Shown: piece after piece, positions 54,901 through 64,000 of the stretch
How the letters are laid out: each line of letters opens with the position of its first letter
Numbering within the stretch: the first letter of the stretch is position 1
NCBI RefSeq assembly: GCF_052857255.1
Contig: NC_135507.1
Span: forward strand, 78,102,850 to 78,166,849
Direction: 5' to 3'
DNA: 64,000 nucleotides
Origin: Amblyomma americanum
Taxonomy: Eukaryota; Arthropoda; Arachnida; Ixodida; Ixodidae
Notes under the pieces: model-generated
Seen by the model: the letters and a program-made list of their open reading frames with translations, nothing else
Database searches by the model: none
Told to the model about the DNA's origin: nothing
Made by a program: the position numbers and the translations under genes

Positions 54901-56564
54901 TTAAAACAGACGGTAAAGAGGGCTCGTTGATAAGGATCCTGACGGCGTGAAGTTCTGTCATGCGCTCTCGGAAGACACTCCCTCAGGAACAAACCACGCT
55001 TTGTTTGCTAAATATTGGAGCGGTGTTTGCTCTTAAAATCCAGCTTGCTAATAGTGTGATGAGATTTTCATAGTATCGTTTGCACTGCAGTGATGTTTCT
55101 GAACTTATCGTGTCTTTGGGGAATCATGTACAGGGTGCGCCAAAAGCTCCCAGACCAGGGGGTGTAGTATTCAGGAGCTCATTCTGCCACCTGCGACACA
55201 TGTGAAAGTATTAAGCTCTTTACAAGTGACAACGACGCATTTCGTACCGCCTTAGAGAATTTGAAATTTAAGTTTGTTGCATATGTCCGACTGCACTGCT
55301 CAGAGGCACACTTTGTTGCCTAACAACTTTGGACTCATCGTGTACAGGTATGGTCAAAAGTTACCAGGTCACAGAGTCTGCTTTTCAGCACTATATCCGG
55401 ACACTTATGATGTCTTTAAAGATATCAAGGCTCTCAGTGGTGAAAATGATACTTCTCCTTTCCTCTAATTAAATGCGTACAGTCGGCGAACTACTGGAAT
55501 AGCGCGCAGGGAGTTCATCCTCTGAAGCGGCAATTTCTATGCCGTATCATCGCTGGCTTTGATATAATAAAAGAACACGCCGCCACAGATGAGTGGCTTC
55601 GGCAATCGGCTGTTGACCCAGAAGTGGGGTTTGAATTCGCCCCCCGCCCCTCTTCAATGGAGGCAGGACACGAAAAATTCCGGTTTGTTGCCGATACTGC
55701 ATTGTCGTGATACTAGAATGTAGGAGCTATTCGAAGTCGCCGTCAAGTCGGCAACTACATTTTACAGAGGCTCAGAAAAGGGTCAAATTAAGACATCGTA
55801 GCTTATTCCTGCGATTGCGTCCTTCCAACCACGATATCCGTTTCGCGGGCAGACTTTGCACTCTCCAGTTTGACCGCAATACACGCAAGGAGCTCTTCAC
55901 TGCCCAACCCCAAGCGGTCATCTTCGCTGAATACGTCCTGCAGTGCATTCGTGGTTTCCTCATTACCTATAATGAAAATAAACTGCCTCCTCCTGTGGCG
56001 GACGTAAGAAGTGTAGAAATATGTTTGTATCTTTCACCACAAAGTTTTAGTCCCGGTGGGCAGGGAAGTGCATAAGTGCTTTTGGCAGAGCACGTACTGG
56101 GCCCCTCAGTACGCACACGGTGATTGGTCCCGACGCGGCATGCTTGCACGCTGTTGACGAAAACGTGGCAATATGTGGCTCCATAGGGCGATCTGCGCGT
56201 GCGCAGTAGCGGGGCGCGGTAAGCGAGAGCGCTAGCGCTATGCTAAATGTATCTAATAAAACCAAGGTGGCTATCTCAAAACAGGAGGAAGCAACTGCAC
56301 TTTGGATCTTCAGAGAAAGCATAAAATGTACACGCTCTAAGAAATCGCCAGTCAGTGACACTAAAACGTAGAGTAAGTCCATCGTCAAGCTGAGCATATG
56401 TTGTGGAAAAGAGAAGTTGGTTCGTGCCACACAATGGATCTGCGTGGAGTGAAGAAGAGGATGGTGCCGACATGGAGGACGAGGTGAAGCTGCGTGAGGA
56501 AGGATACCAGCACACAGACGATGAATTTGGAGGTAGAAGTTGCGGCAGAGTAAGCGAGACACAT
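51951..56564. other. No gene recognised
   Basis: AT-rich, with ORFs below 125 codons. TACAGGGTGCGCCAAAAGC near 55134 resembles a mariner-type end and a degenerate direct copy lies near 55335, but no inverted partner was found. The 122-codon ORF 55707-56075 is unrecognised. Confidence 0.4.
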
Positions 56565-57112
56565 CACGTGGCGGCGGCGTTTCGATGATTATCGAAACGC
56601 AGACGGTGCGCTTGTGCTGTGCGAAGTGAGTGCACGTTAAAGATATCCAAAATAATGTTTGGAGACCACCCGCCGCGGTGTCTCAGTGGTTAGGGCGCTC
56701 CACTACTGATCCGGAGTTCGCGGGTTCAAACCCGACCGCGGCGGCTGCGTTTCTATGGAGGCAAAACGCTTAGGCGCCCGTGTGCTGTGTGACGTCAGTG
56801 CACGGTAAAGATCCATAGGCGGTCGAAATTATTCCTGAGCCCTCACTACAGCACCACTATCTTCCTTTGTTCTTTCACTCCCTCCTTTAACCCTTCCCTT
56901 AGAGCGCGGTTCAGTTGTCCCCCGATATATGAGACATATACTGCGCCATTTCCTTTCCCCACAAACCAATTATTATTGATTGTACCACTACAGCACCTCT
57001 TTCTTGCTTTATTCTTTCACTCACTCTTTTAGCCCATTCCATACGGCGCGGTTAAGGTGTCCACCGATCTACGTGAGACAGTGCGGCATTTCCTTTCCTC
57101 ATAACCTGTTAT
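56565..57112 (+). mobile_element. Type 1 SINE split by another type 1 SINE
   Basis: 56565-56664 (GGCGGCGGCGTTTCGATGAT to AGTGCACGTTAAAGATATCC) and 56980-57112 (TGTACCACTACAGCACCTC to GCGGCATTTCCTTTCCTC) form one element. Confidence 0.78.
56670..56978 (+). mobile_element. Type 1 SINE, full length, best tRNA-like head
   Basis: The 75-base head (56670-56744) has CCGCCGCGGT pairing with ACCGCGGCGG over ten bases, A box GTGTCTCAGTGGTTAG and B box GGTTCAAACCC, so pol III transcription is expected. The body has CAGTGCACGGTAAAGATCC and GAGCCCTCACTACAGCACC. The 3' tail ends TACTGCGCCATTTCCTTTCC with ATT repeats. This is the copy best suited as reference for the family. Confidence 0.92.
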
Positions 57113-57116
57113 AGTT

Positions 57117-57520
57117 TTTCAATTTCTGTAGCAGTAGAGATAGAGACAGAGAGACAGACAAAGAACTTTATTGGTGGTCCTGAGGAACCACGTTAGGGTA
57201 CCTGCCTTCTCAGGGAGTCCCCGCAGCCGTCGCGGGCAGTACCCACGTCGGGGTCGGAAGATTGTGGTCATCCGCCGTGTCGCAGGTCCTCTGGACAGCC
57301 CGTAGTTGCTCTGAGAGGTCGCCGCTCTTAAGGGCTGCCTCCCAAGTCGGATAGAGTGGTAAGCGATGAGCTGCGTAACGCAGAGCATTGCCGGAGCATA
57401 TGAGATAAAGAGCAATACGCGTCCCCGCAGTCTCGACAGTGGGGTTCTACATTAGGCGGGAAGTGACTGGATCGGCCCCTGGAGGGGAACGACTCCGTTT
57501 GGAGCATGCGAAAGGCCGAC
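57117..57520 (-). pseudogene. LINE ORF2 C-terminal tail and 3' UTR, third family
   Basis: On the minus strand: FPPNVEPHCRDCGDAYCS with LSHMLRQCSAL (C-x2-C...H...C zinc-like unit, about 57395-57445), then after a frame change LYPTWEAALKSGDLSEQLRA and PTPTWVLPATAAG-stop. The 3' UTR has AATAAAG (57167) and ends in TCTG/TCTC repeats at 57117-57145. Only the last part of the ORF is here. Confidence 0.65.
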
Positions 57521-57536
57521 GACTGTGGTCTAGTAG

Positions 57537-59407
57537 GTGGTGGTGGTAGTGGTTTTAGTAAAAATAATAGTGAAAAGGAAGGAAAAAATTTTTTCTAGCC
57601 CCGGCATCTGCCATCAATACTGATGCACCTGAGCTGGGGCAGCGTAAATAAAGGATAGCAGGCAGAATGGAGAAATGAAATGAAAGAGGTGAGGGGACAG
57701 GAAGAGAGGATAGGGGGAGAAGTAATATGTACGAACTATTTACACAAGAAGAAATGTGTCCAGGTTGTGCGCGTGATTAGTTCATTTTAGAGGAATTAAA
57801 TCACACACGCGCACAGCACTGTGTTGGTTGCAACTGGAGTGGGGCGTCAAGTTATTAATCGTTCAAGGTAGAACTCGCGGAGAATTCGGTCACTGCGTGC
57901 AGGTAAACAGACGGGACATCAAGCCCGTGTGTCCGAGGAATGCACAGAGGCTCACCAAAGTTCGCTCACGAGTGCGCGCACTGCCCTGCGGCCACAATAG
58001 CGTCTTGATGGAGTCTGGTAGTATGTCCTGCGCCCTATAGGCCGCGAGCATATCGCGACGAGCATCGGCGAAGTCTAGTAAGTCCAAGATGCGGTAGCGG
58101 ATACGCCAGCCGAGCAAGTTGATAATGTGCCAAGATTGCATTTAACGTGAGAAGCAAATCCCTGTACAGTCCGCACGGATGCTGAGTTAATGAGAGTGCC
58201 ATTGTAGTCAACTGAAACTACGTCATAGTGATCAGAGCGCCTGTACTGGGCGGAATCAACGAAACATGCAAGATTCGGGGTGCCCGCAGCCATTTTTAGC
58301 AGGGAACGAGCTCGGGCTACCCGGCGCCCTACATTGTACTGAGGGTGGACCTTACGTGGCATGGGATATACATGGAACGTATCTCGGACCACACGTGATA
58401 GGGTCGCATTGCTCTCCATGATTTCCTGGTGACCACATGTAACGGTTTCGAGGATGCGTCTCCCGGCTCGCGAAGATGAGATTCGTATTATTTGGGCCAC
58501 TCATTGGGCCTCAATCACCTCTGACAGGGTGTTGTGCGTGCCTAGTTGCATGAGACGCGCGGTGCTGGTAGTGAGACGTAAACCCAGAACGCCCTTGATG
58601 CTTTTGCGCATGAGGGCGTCGATTTTGGCCTCATCCCATTTATACCAGCGCAACGCGGAGGCTACATATTTAACGTGGCTCATAAGAAACGCGTGGTAGA
58701 GTCTGACGAGATTGCTCTCACATAAACACACCCCTACGGTTCAAGACCCGGAGGATAAGCCGAAGCATATTCTCCGTTTTGGAGGTATTGCAGGCTATAG
58801 TTTTTGAGTTGTCCCCGCGAGATTCTAGCAAAAGTCCGACGACTATGATGGTATCTACTCTGGATTTGTTGTTCGTCCCTCGTATAGAGGGCTATGGGAA
58901 TTTGATCTAAGGGTGTGGAATACCAAACCGCCCGTCGGGTTGGCTTATACAATAGTAGTTGGGACTTCGTTCGTGACAGACTCATTCCCGTGCCTAGACG
59001 GAAGTGTTCTGTGACGTCGAGCGCCTCTTGGAGCACACTCTGAACGGCAGCGTCAGACCCTCCCATGCACCACACGGTAATATCATTCGCGTAGAGGGCG
59101 TGACCCATTCCTCTTACTGTGGCCAGTCTGTCCGAGAGGCCCTTCGTGGCGATGATAAACAGTAGGAAGAGAGGACCACCCCTTGAGGGGTGTCTCTCGC
59201 TCCCAATGTAAATTCCTGGGATTTGACTTGGCCTGTTCTGACAGTGGCCTTGCGACCGTTGAGAAAGGAGCTAACGTACGCATGGAATCGTGGCCCAAGG
59301 CCCTAGTCCGAGATGGCGTCTAGCACGAACCGGTGCGGGATGCTATCAAACGCCTTGGCCAAGTCTAGGGCTAGGATGCCCCGAGTATCCCTAGTATCGT
59401 CATCTAT
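57537..59407 (-). mobile_element. LINE F, 3' half (RT, RNase H, 3' UTR), broken by CR1
   Basis: Minus-strand order: RQIIDDDTRDTRGILALDL and AKAFDSIPHRFVLDAIS (59335-59405), then ALYANDITVWCMGG (YADD is YAND, 59082-59093), LFTRLPSM-like decayed thumb, SNLVRLYHAFLMSHVKYVAS (58645-58725), RNase H piece CFVDSAQYRRSDHYDVVSVD (58205-58265), and an ORF end SARTRERTLVSLCAFLGHTG (57920-57990). The 3' UTR ends in ACCACTACCACCACC at 57537. The upstream RT part lies at 63870 and beyond, separated by the CR1-like insertion. The 3' UTR recurs at 12463-13089. Confidence 0.78.
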
Positions 59408-59707
59408 TATCTGCCTCTTTATTTATTTATTTACTTCAAATACCTTCATGGCCCAGTGAGCATTATTGAGGGGAGTGGAACAAGACGCACTATAACAATA
59501 TAACAAGAAATGGAAATGCTTTCATGGGTTACAGCCCTACATATGGCTCACTGCACTGAGTTTAACAAATTTCATCAATTCTGCAACTACACGGAAAGCT
59601 AGAAGAAATAAAAGGGGAAAAACGACAAAAAAACAAGAACTAATAAGGCAAACTACAAATCAGCAACACAGAGTTCATGTGGGACCATGAATCGAAGGGC
59701 TCACATG

Positions 59708-61932
59708 TCATGAACAAGAAATGCAGGCACTCAACTTTTTCTTAAAATGCTCGAGATCGTCGGTGAGTGCCACATCTGCTTGCAAGTGATTCCACTCGGA
59801 TGATGTAGTTGGAATGAAAGAATTTAAGCGAGCGGTAGCGTAACAAGGTGGAATGCCCACTTTGCGTGGATGGTGAATGCGCGATGAAACATAGGTGGGT
59901 GAAAGGAGCAAAGCGTTTTTCGACACAGGGTTCACATTTTAGATCTTAAAAAAGACAGAGTCGTGAAATTTTTCTGCGCAATGAAAGTAATCGTAGTGAG
60001 AAAGTGTTTTTCATTAGCGTGACACTTGATGTGCGGTAATAGTTGTGGAGGATAAAACGAGCGGCACGGTTCTGAACAGCTTCCAAAACAGATATGAGTG
60101 ACTTAGCTTGAGGGTCCCATATCGACGCGGCGTATTAAATCTTTGAACGAACCCGTGTTTTTTAAAGAAGATTGACTGAAAGGGTGTATTCGAAAAATTT
60201 CTTTTTATGTAACCGAGCATACAATTAGTGTTTCCAGTAATACAGGTGATATGCAGGTTCCAGGATAAATTTGATGTCAAAACTACACCGAGGTATTTAT
60301 ATCAGGTAATCGGGGCCAACGAAGCATTGCTGATAATGTAAGAGGCTGGTGGCGAGACACCTTGACGTGAAAAGCGCATGGATTTGCATTTTGGTACGTT
60401 AAAAACCATTTTCCATTTAGTACACCACTCCGTAACACAGTTAAGATCTGCTTCCAATAAGTAGATATCAATAGTGCTTTTAATTTCATGGTATATTATG
60501 CAATCATCTGCAAAGAGTTTGATAGAAGATTTTATATTGTTAGGCATATCAATAATGTACACAAGGAATAACAAAGGTCCGAGTACCATCATTGTGGTAC
60601 CCCGGACATAACCGGCATTGAATATGATTCAAGACCGTTAACTTGGACAAACTCCGACCGATTAGATAAAAAACAACGAATGCATGCAAGAACATTCGGG
60701 TCGATATGAAGATGAGCAAGCTTATACAACAGCAGACTATGGGATACTTTATCGAAAGCCCTGCAAAAATTTAAGAAGATGACGTCGACCTCTGAACATC
60801 CATCAAGAATGGAATAAATTTCGTTGCTTAAAGATATTAAATGTGTTTCACAGGAAGACTGTTTCCTGAAACCATGTCGTGTAGGCGTGAAAAACGAAAC
60901 TGATTCAAGAAAACCAGACAATTGAGAAAATATTATATGCTCCATGATTTTTCAGGAAATGGATGTTAATGATATGGGACGACAATTGAGCGGTGATTGC
61001 CTGTCGCCAGATTTACGCAGCGAAATCAATTTAGCCAGTTTTCATTCCTGTGGCATATCTCCTGTTTCAAGCGATTGCTCACATATCTTCAATAAAAAAA
61101 TTGCGGAGTACACTTTAGTGTTCTTCAGGACTTTTGGTGTTAATTTTATCAAGCCCGCTAAAAGCGCAGAATTTCAAATTGTTAATTATGTTAATAATTC
61201 CGTCATAACCAAACCTGACAGGATCCACTGGAAAGCTTATGTTACATCCATAGACTTTAACATCAGTAATAGCACTTACGGTACCTGAAACAGCTGCACT
61301 AAAGGTCTCGTTAAGGATGTCAGCGACGTCAGTGCTTGAAATAGGGTTTGACTGAGGGTCATCGAGGGATTTAAATGAGTGGTCTGGTTTATTGACACTA
61401 CTTCAACATTTTTTTTTATTGCTCGTTAGAAGGGTTGGCAACGTCACATTACAGTAGTGCTTCGATTCCTTTAAAGACTTCTTGTAACTACTTGCAATTT
61501 TTAGGAGTGCTGACCAGTGCTCACGCTTTCCAGAAGATTTAGCATTTCGGAAAAGCTTCCTCTCTTGCTTGCCAGACGTTTTAATGCGCGGTTGTACCGT
61601 GGATAGTGGCTGTTAGTTAAAAGCTTTTTTTGAGGAATATACAAGTCGACCAACACGAAAAGCTTATTTCTGAAAAATTGCCAATTAGTATTTACAAATC
61701 TTGCGTTGAAGTTTTCCAGAATTTTGTCAAGGAAGTCTTCAAGTGCTTTATTGATCGCAGTGTAATTTCCTTTAGCATAATCATATATAACTTTTCTAAT
61801 CCTATGCGACGTTCGAGCAGGGAAGGTCAACATGACATGTAATAAGGAATGATCGCTTATACCTGATAAATAGGTAATATTGGAAACAGCATCAGGAGCT
61901 ATTGTTAGCAACAAGTCTAATAGATTTGATAT
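59708..61932 (-). pseudogene. CR1-like ORF2: endonuclease end, RT and C terminus
   Basis: From 61932: NITYLSGISDHSLLHV (SDH), a linker, a stop at about 61501, then ISLRKSGDRQSPLNCRPISL, a TGA, GFRKQSSCETHLISL, VIFLNFCRAFDKVSHSLL (catalytic position is Asn, LNF instead of LDF), SGVPQ and, after a one-base shift near 60595, LGPLLFLVYI and LFADDCIIY (intact FADD, about 60507-60535). VLTSNLSWNLHITCI follows an in-frame TGA near 60300. Near 59708-59935 the C-terminal block YVSSRIHHPRKVGIP and SSEWNHL matches the other CR1-like element (18507 end). Several stops and shifts show old inactivation. Confidence 0.82.
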
Positions 61933-61935
61933 TCA

Positions 61936-62580
61936 AGATGTGACCCTCGTAGGCTGCGTTATTACCTGAGTTAAGGAAACGTCGGAACAAAGATTTACAA
62001 AATTAGACGATTCTGACGTAGAGTTGATAGTGGTATACGAAGAGCTAGACCAGGTAATCTTAGGGAAATTAAAATCACCAAATAAAAAAGCAGGAAGATT
62101 CGGAAATTTGGCATACACAGCGCTTAGCGCGTCATGAAGGTCGCTGGAAAAACCAATCCCAGTAGAGGGCGAGTGGTTGCATGCACACAATAGAAGTCTT
62201 TGATATTCAGTCATGATCTGCACACATAAAAACTCCTGTGTTGTAGGGATATCAATGTGAAAGCTATCGAGTAGATCAGGGACGGCGACCAGAACACCGC
62301 CATCACGTGCGACTGCGCGATCACAGCGAAATATGGAGTACCGCTTGTGGGTAGTAAGAATTTTCGCGCTTCTAACAGAATCATTCAGCCATGTTTCCGT
62401 TAGAACAATAATGTCGGCCGAAGTGGTATCGGCGGCAAAGGAAACGCCATCGCGGTTGCGAACAACACTGCGTATATTGGTGAGCAGCACTGAAATTCCA
62501 GAGATCGGCTGCCCACGCGGACGAAGGCGCACAGCCAGCTATCTCGAATCATCAGAAGACCCCCGACACCGAGATTAAAC
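61936..62580 (-). pseudogene. CR1-like ORF2: APE-type endonuclease, part 1
   Basis: From about 62532: SGISVLLTNIRSVVRNRD (Asn ligand), IIVLTETWLNDSV (catalytic Glu), RLLLCACNHSPS, AFLFGDFNFPKITWSS (Asp and Asn). It reaches TQPTRVTS and a TGA at 61933-61935. The frame is uninterrupted over about 200 codons. The next part of the domain, ISNLLDLLLTIAPDAV and LSGISDHSLLHVML (SDH), is in the same frame just past the stop, so one nonsense mutation breaks it. Confidence 0.8.
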
Positions 62581-62689
62581 CGTGCTGTAGAAGCATACAC
62601 GCTAGTTTGTTAACAAACGCTATCACTTTCAGCACAATAGGTGTATCATTTCTTGTTTAAGAATAACCTTACGTGCCTCAGGTTGAAGC

Positions 62690-63594
62690 GCGTGTTAGGC
62701 GCAGTTTTCTTCGGAAATTCCAGCACTTTTCTTTAGCATGTCTTGTAGATAGACTAAAATTTTCAGACATACAAACATCTGAATCTTTGAGTTTAGCCTG
62801 AGCATTTAAAAGCATTTCCTTTGTTTTGTAGTTGAAAAATTTCACCATTATTGGCCGCGTTTTAGTAGGGTCGCAATGCCGATTCGGTGGGCCCGGGCGA
62901 TATCAGTACTAGAAAGGATAAGTGACATTTCTTGCTGTATTATATACACAATTTTTTCGTCTGTCCGCTACCATGTTTCAGTGTCTTCGGTGCTTTCAGA
63001 TATACCAAAAAATAAGAGATTATCTCTACGGTGTCTATCTTCAAGGTCGTTCTCTCGGGCCCTTAATGAATAATTTTCTTCGGCTAGTCGTTCAGCAGTT
63101 GACTTGAGAGCATTAAGGTCTTGACGGACGGATTCAGAACCCGCAAGTTTGGTGTCAACATTTAAAAACCGGTTTGAAATATCAGTAACCTTCACGTCTA
63201 GTTCTTCTTGATTGCATGTGATAGACTTAATTGAGTTCAATATTTCGACCTGCTCCTCTTCAATGTTTGTTGAGCAGATTCTTAGATCCTGTAGAAGGGC
63301 GAGTATGACACCGCTGTCAGATACGGGTGTCGCGTTTTGAGGGTTGCTACGAGTGTTATGACCAGGGCCAGGGTTTCGTTCAACATCTCCGGAGAAGAGC
63401 AATTTGAACACATAATAACACTGGCATACATTTTCTGAGAGCACTTGTGGACACCGGAGCATAACGAGGCAGACATCATTTGAACGCGTGGATGAGACGA
63501 CTAACCTGAAGGTTGAAAAAACGAAAGACATCGATGAACCACATCGTATCGCTGCTCCCATGCCCACTGAAAGGGTGGCGACGGTGCAGCCCAT
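62690..63594 (-). pseudogene. CR1-like ORF1 with 2A ribosome-skipping motif, coiled coil and RRM
   Basis: The frame from 63594 (a Met at about 63459, MLRCPQVL, is an alternative) reads LLFSGDVERNPGP at residues 65-77, a full match to the 2A consensus (L-L-x-x-GDVExNPGP). Such peptides make the ribosome skip the Gly-Pro bond and are known in some non-LTR ORF1 proteins. A heptad-like region follows (residues about 95-190: ILNSIKSITCNQEELDVKVT, LNALKSTAERLAEENYSLRA), then RRDNLLFFGISE, the start of an L1-ORF1-type RRM. After a frameshift near 62968 the C-terminal region continues (ARAHRIGIATPTKTRP..., then FSLSTRHAKEKCWNFRRKL near 62700). This order is that of L1/CR1-type ORF1 chaperones. Confidence 0.8.
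63364..63390 (-). promoter_or_regulatory. 2A-type recoding site (GDVERNPGP)
   Basis: The 27-bp stretch encodes GDVERNPGP on the minus strand. Release at the final Gly-Pro would leave an N-terminal leader peptide and a downstream ORF1 protein starting with Pro. Function is inferred from the motif. Confidence 0.75.
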
Positions 63595-63868
63595 ATATAT
63601 CTTCTGCGATGGTTGACGTTGATGCCGATCCAGGGTAAAAATCTTGCGAAGCGGTCACCAGCTGCGACATGAAAGCATTCCATGGGCCGTCGGAGCATTT
63701 GTCACTTGACGCCGGCGCACTCCCGTCGAAAAGCGGCGATAGGTTTCCGTCGTAGCACAGAACTGGATCTGGAGCGACACTGCCAGTGAAGGGGACCGGA
63801 CACTGAAGGATGAAAAAACGAAAGACGTTGGTGAACCACATCGTATCGCTGCTCCCATGCCCACCACT
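63506..63868 (-). promoter_or_regulatory. CR1 5' region with repeated unit
   Basis: 63506-63582 and 63803-63868 share about 65-80 bp (GAAAAAACGAAAGAC, GAACCACATCGTATCGCTGC, TCCCATGCCCAC), spaced 297 bp apart. Tandem 5' monomers act as promoters in some LINEs. That role here is inferred. Confidence 0.65.
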
Positions 63869-63869
63869 G

Positions 63870-64000
63870 AAGGGGTAGCGTGGCGTCCTGTGTGGAGAGT
63901 GCCGACCGAAACCAACCATGTTGCGAGGGAAAAGCTCATTGAATTCAATGTGCCTGGATATACGGTTGTGAAGGGCATGTTCGGCCACCTTGAGCACGTA
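63870..64000 (-). pseudogene. LINE F RT, upstream part (runs off the window)
   Basis: The minus strand reads VLKVAEHALHNRISRHIEFN, ELFPRNMVGF, and after a one-base shift RSALSTQDATLPLQ. In related RTs the next residues are (L/M)-x-QIIDxDTRDT; this continuation is found at 59405 (RQIIDDDTRDT). Hence the CR1-like element split this gene. The part upstream lies beyond the window. Confidence 0.75.

Larger units (their letters stand above)
59408..63868 (-). mobile_element. CR1-like LINE, near full length, inserted in LINE F
   Basis: On the minus strand: a 5' region with a repeated unit (63506-63868), ORF1 with a 2A motif (63594-62690), ORF2 with endonuclease and RT (62580-59708), and a 3' UTR ending in AAATAAATAAATAAAG at 59408. 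No RNase H is seen. GVPQ...LGPLLFLVYI and LFADDCIIY place it in the CR1/L2/Jockey group. It sits inside the LINE F RT between DATLPLQ and RQIIDDD. ORFs carry several stops and shifts, so the copy is dead. Its 5' end is known only to about five bases because of sequence overlap with the target. Confidence 0.85.

Noticed and set aside
55134..55365. Mariner-type element from TACAGGGTGCGCC
   Set aside because: No inverted partner end; the second match is in direct orientation and weak.
56047..56562. 171-codon minus-strand ORF
   Set aside because: Overlapping ORFs on both strands in a mixed repeat area; no domain recognised.

Overview
The window looks like nuclear DNA of a hard tick (Ixodida). 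The clearest sign is about twenty copies of a tRNA-headed SINE that I recognise as the ixodid Ruka-type family. The rest is also typical of tick intergenic DNA: RNase H-bearing LINEs, CR1-like LINEs, Penelope-like elements and small TIR elements, all stacked and broken. I found no intact host gene, no rRNA and no convincing functional tRNA. Clade names come from motif reading, not from a database search.

Layout. 1-2.6 kb (-): 5' half of a LINE (ORF1 with three zinc knuckles, start of the endonuclease). 2.65-4.43 kb (+): RT and C-terminal LINE fragments with a SINE piece. 4.5-10.25 kb (+): a full-length RNase H LINE whose ends are fixed by a perfect 10-bp target-site duplication (ATCTGTTGTA). 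10.3-18.3 kb: SINEs, short repeats, and a decayed RT gene split by a nested LINE 3' fragment at 13.74-14.22 kb. 18.4-21.3 kb (-): CR1/Jockey-like ORF2. 21.4 kb: small TIR element. 22.9-23.8 kb (+): RNase H remnant. 24.3-24.7 kb (-): probable Ty3/gypsy integrase tail. 25-37.2 kb: SINEs and LINE pieces, several nested.

37-56.5 kb is AT-richer and poor in LINEs. It holds a Penelope-like RT fragment (38.9-39.5 kb), an inverted pair of Penelope-like copies with GIY-YIG motifs (40.4-43.65 kb, one split by a fold-back element), two TA-flanked TIR elements (47.9 and 48.9-49.5 kb), a tRNA-derived repeat (46.5 kb), and a GC-richer island with a short ORF (51.3-51.95 kb). This stretch could be host intron or intergenic DNA.

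56.5-64 kb: nested SINEs, a LINE 3' end, then a CR1-like LINE (about 59.41-63.87 kb, -) inserted into the RT gene of another LINE. The two halves of that RT gene lie at 57.5-59.4 kb and 63.87 kb to the window end. The CR1-like ORF1 carries a 2A-type ribosome-skipping motif (GDVERNPGP) near its N terminus, and its 5' region has two copies of an ~80-bp repeat 297 bp apart.

How the parts relate. Every recognisable protein gene is a retroelement gene and all carry stops, frameshifts or changed catalytic residues. The LINEs are the likely source of the machinery that moved the SINEs. Two SINE families share a tRNA head and body but have different 3' tails.
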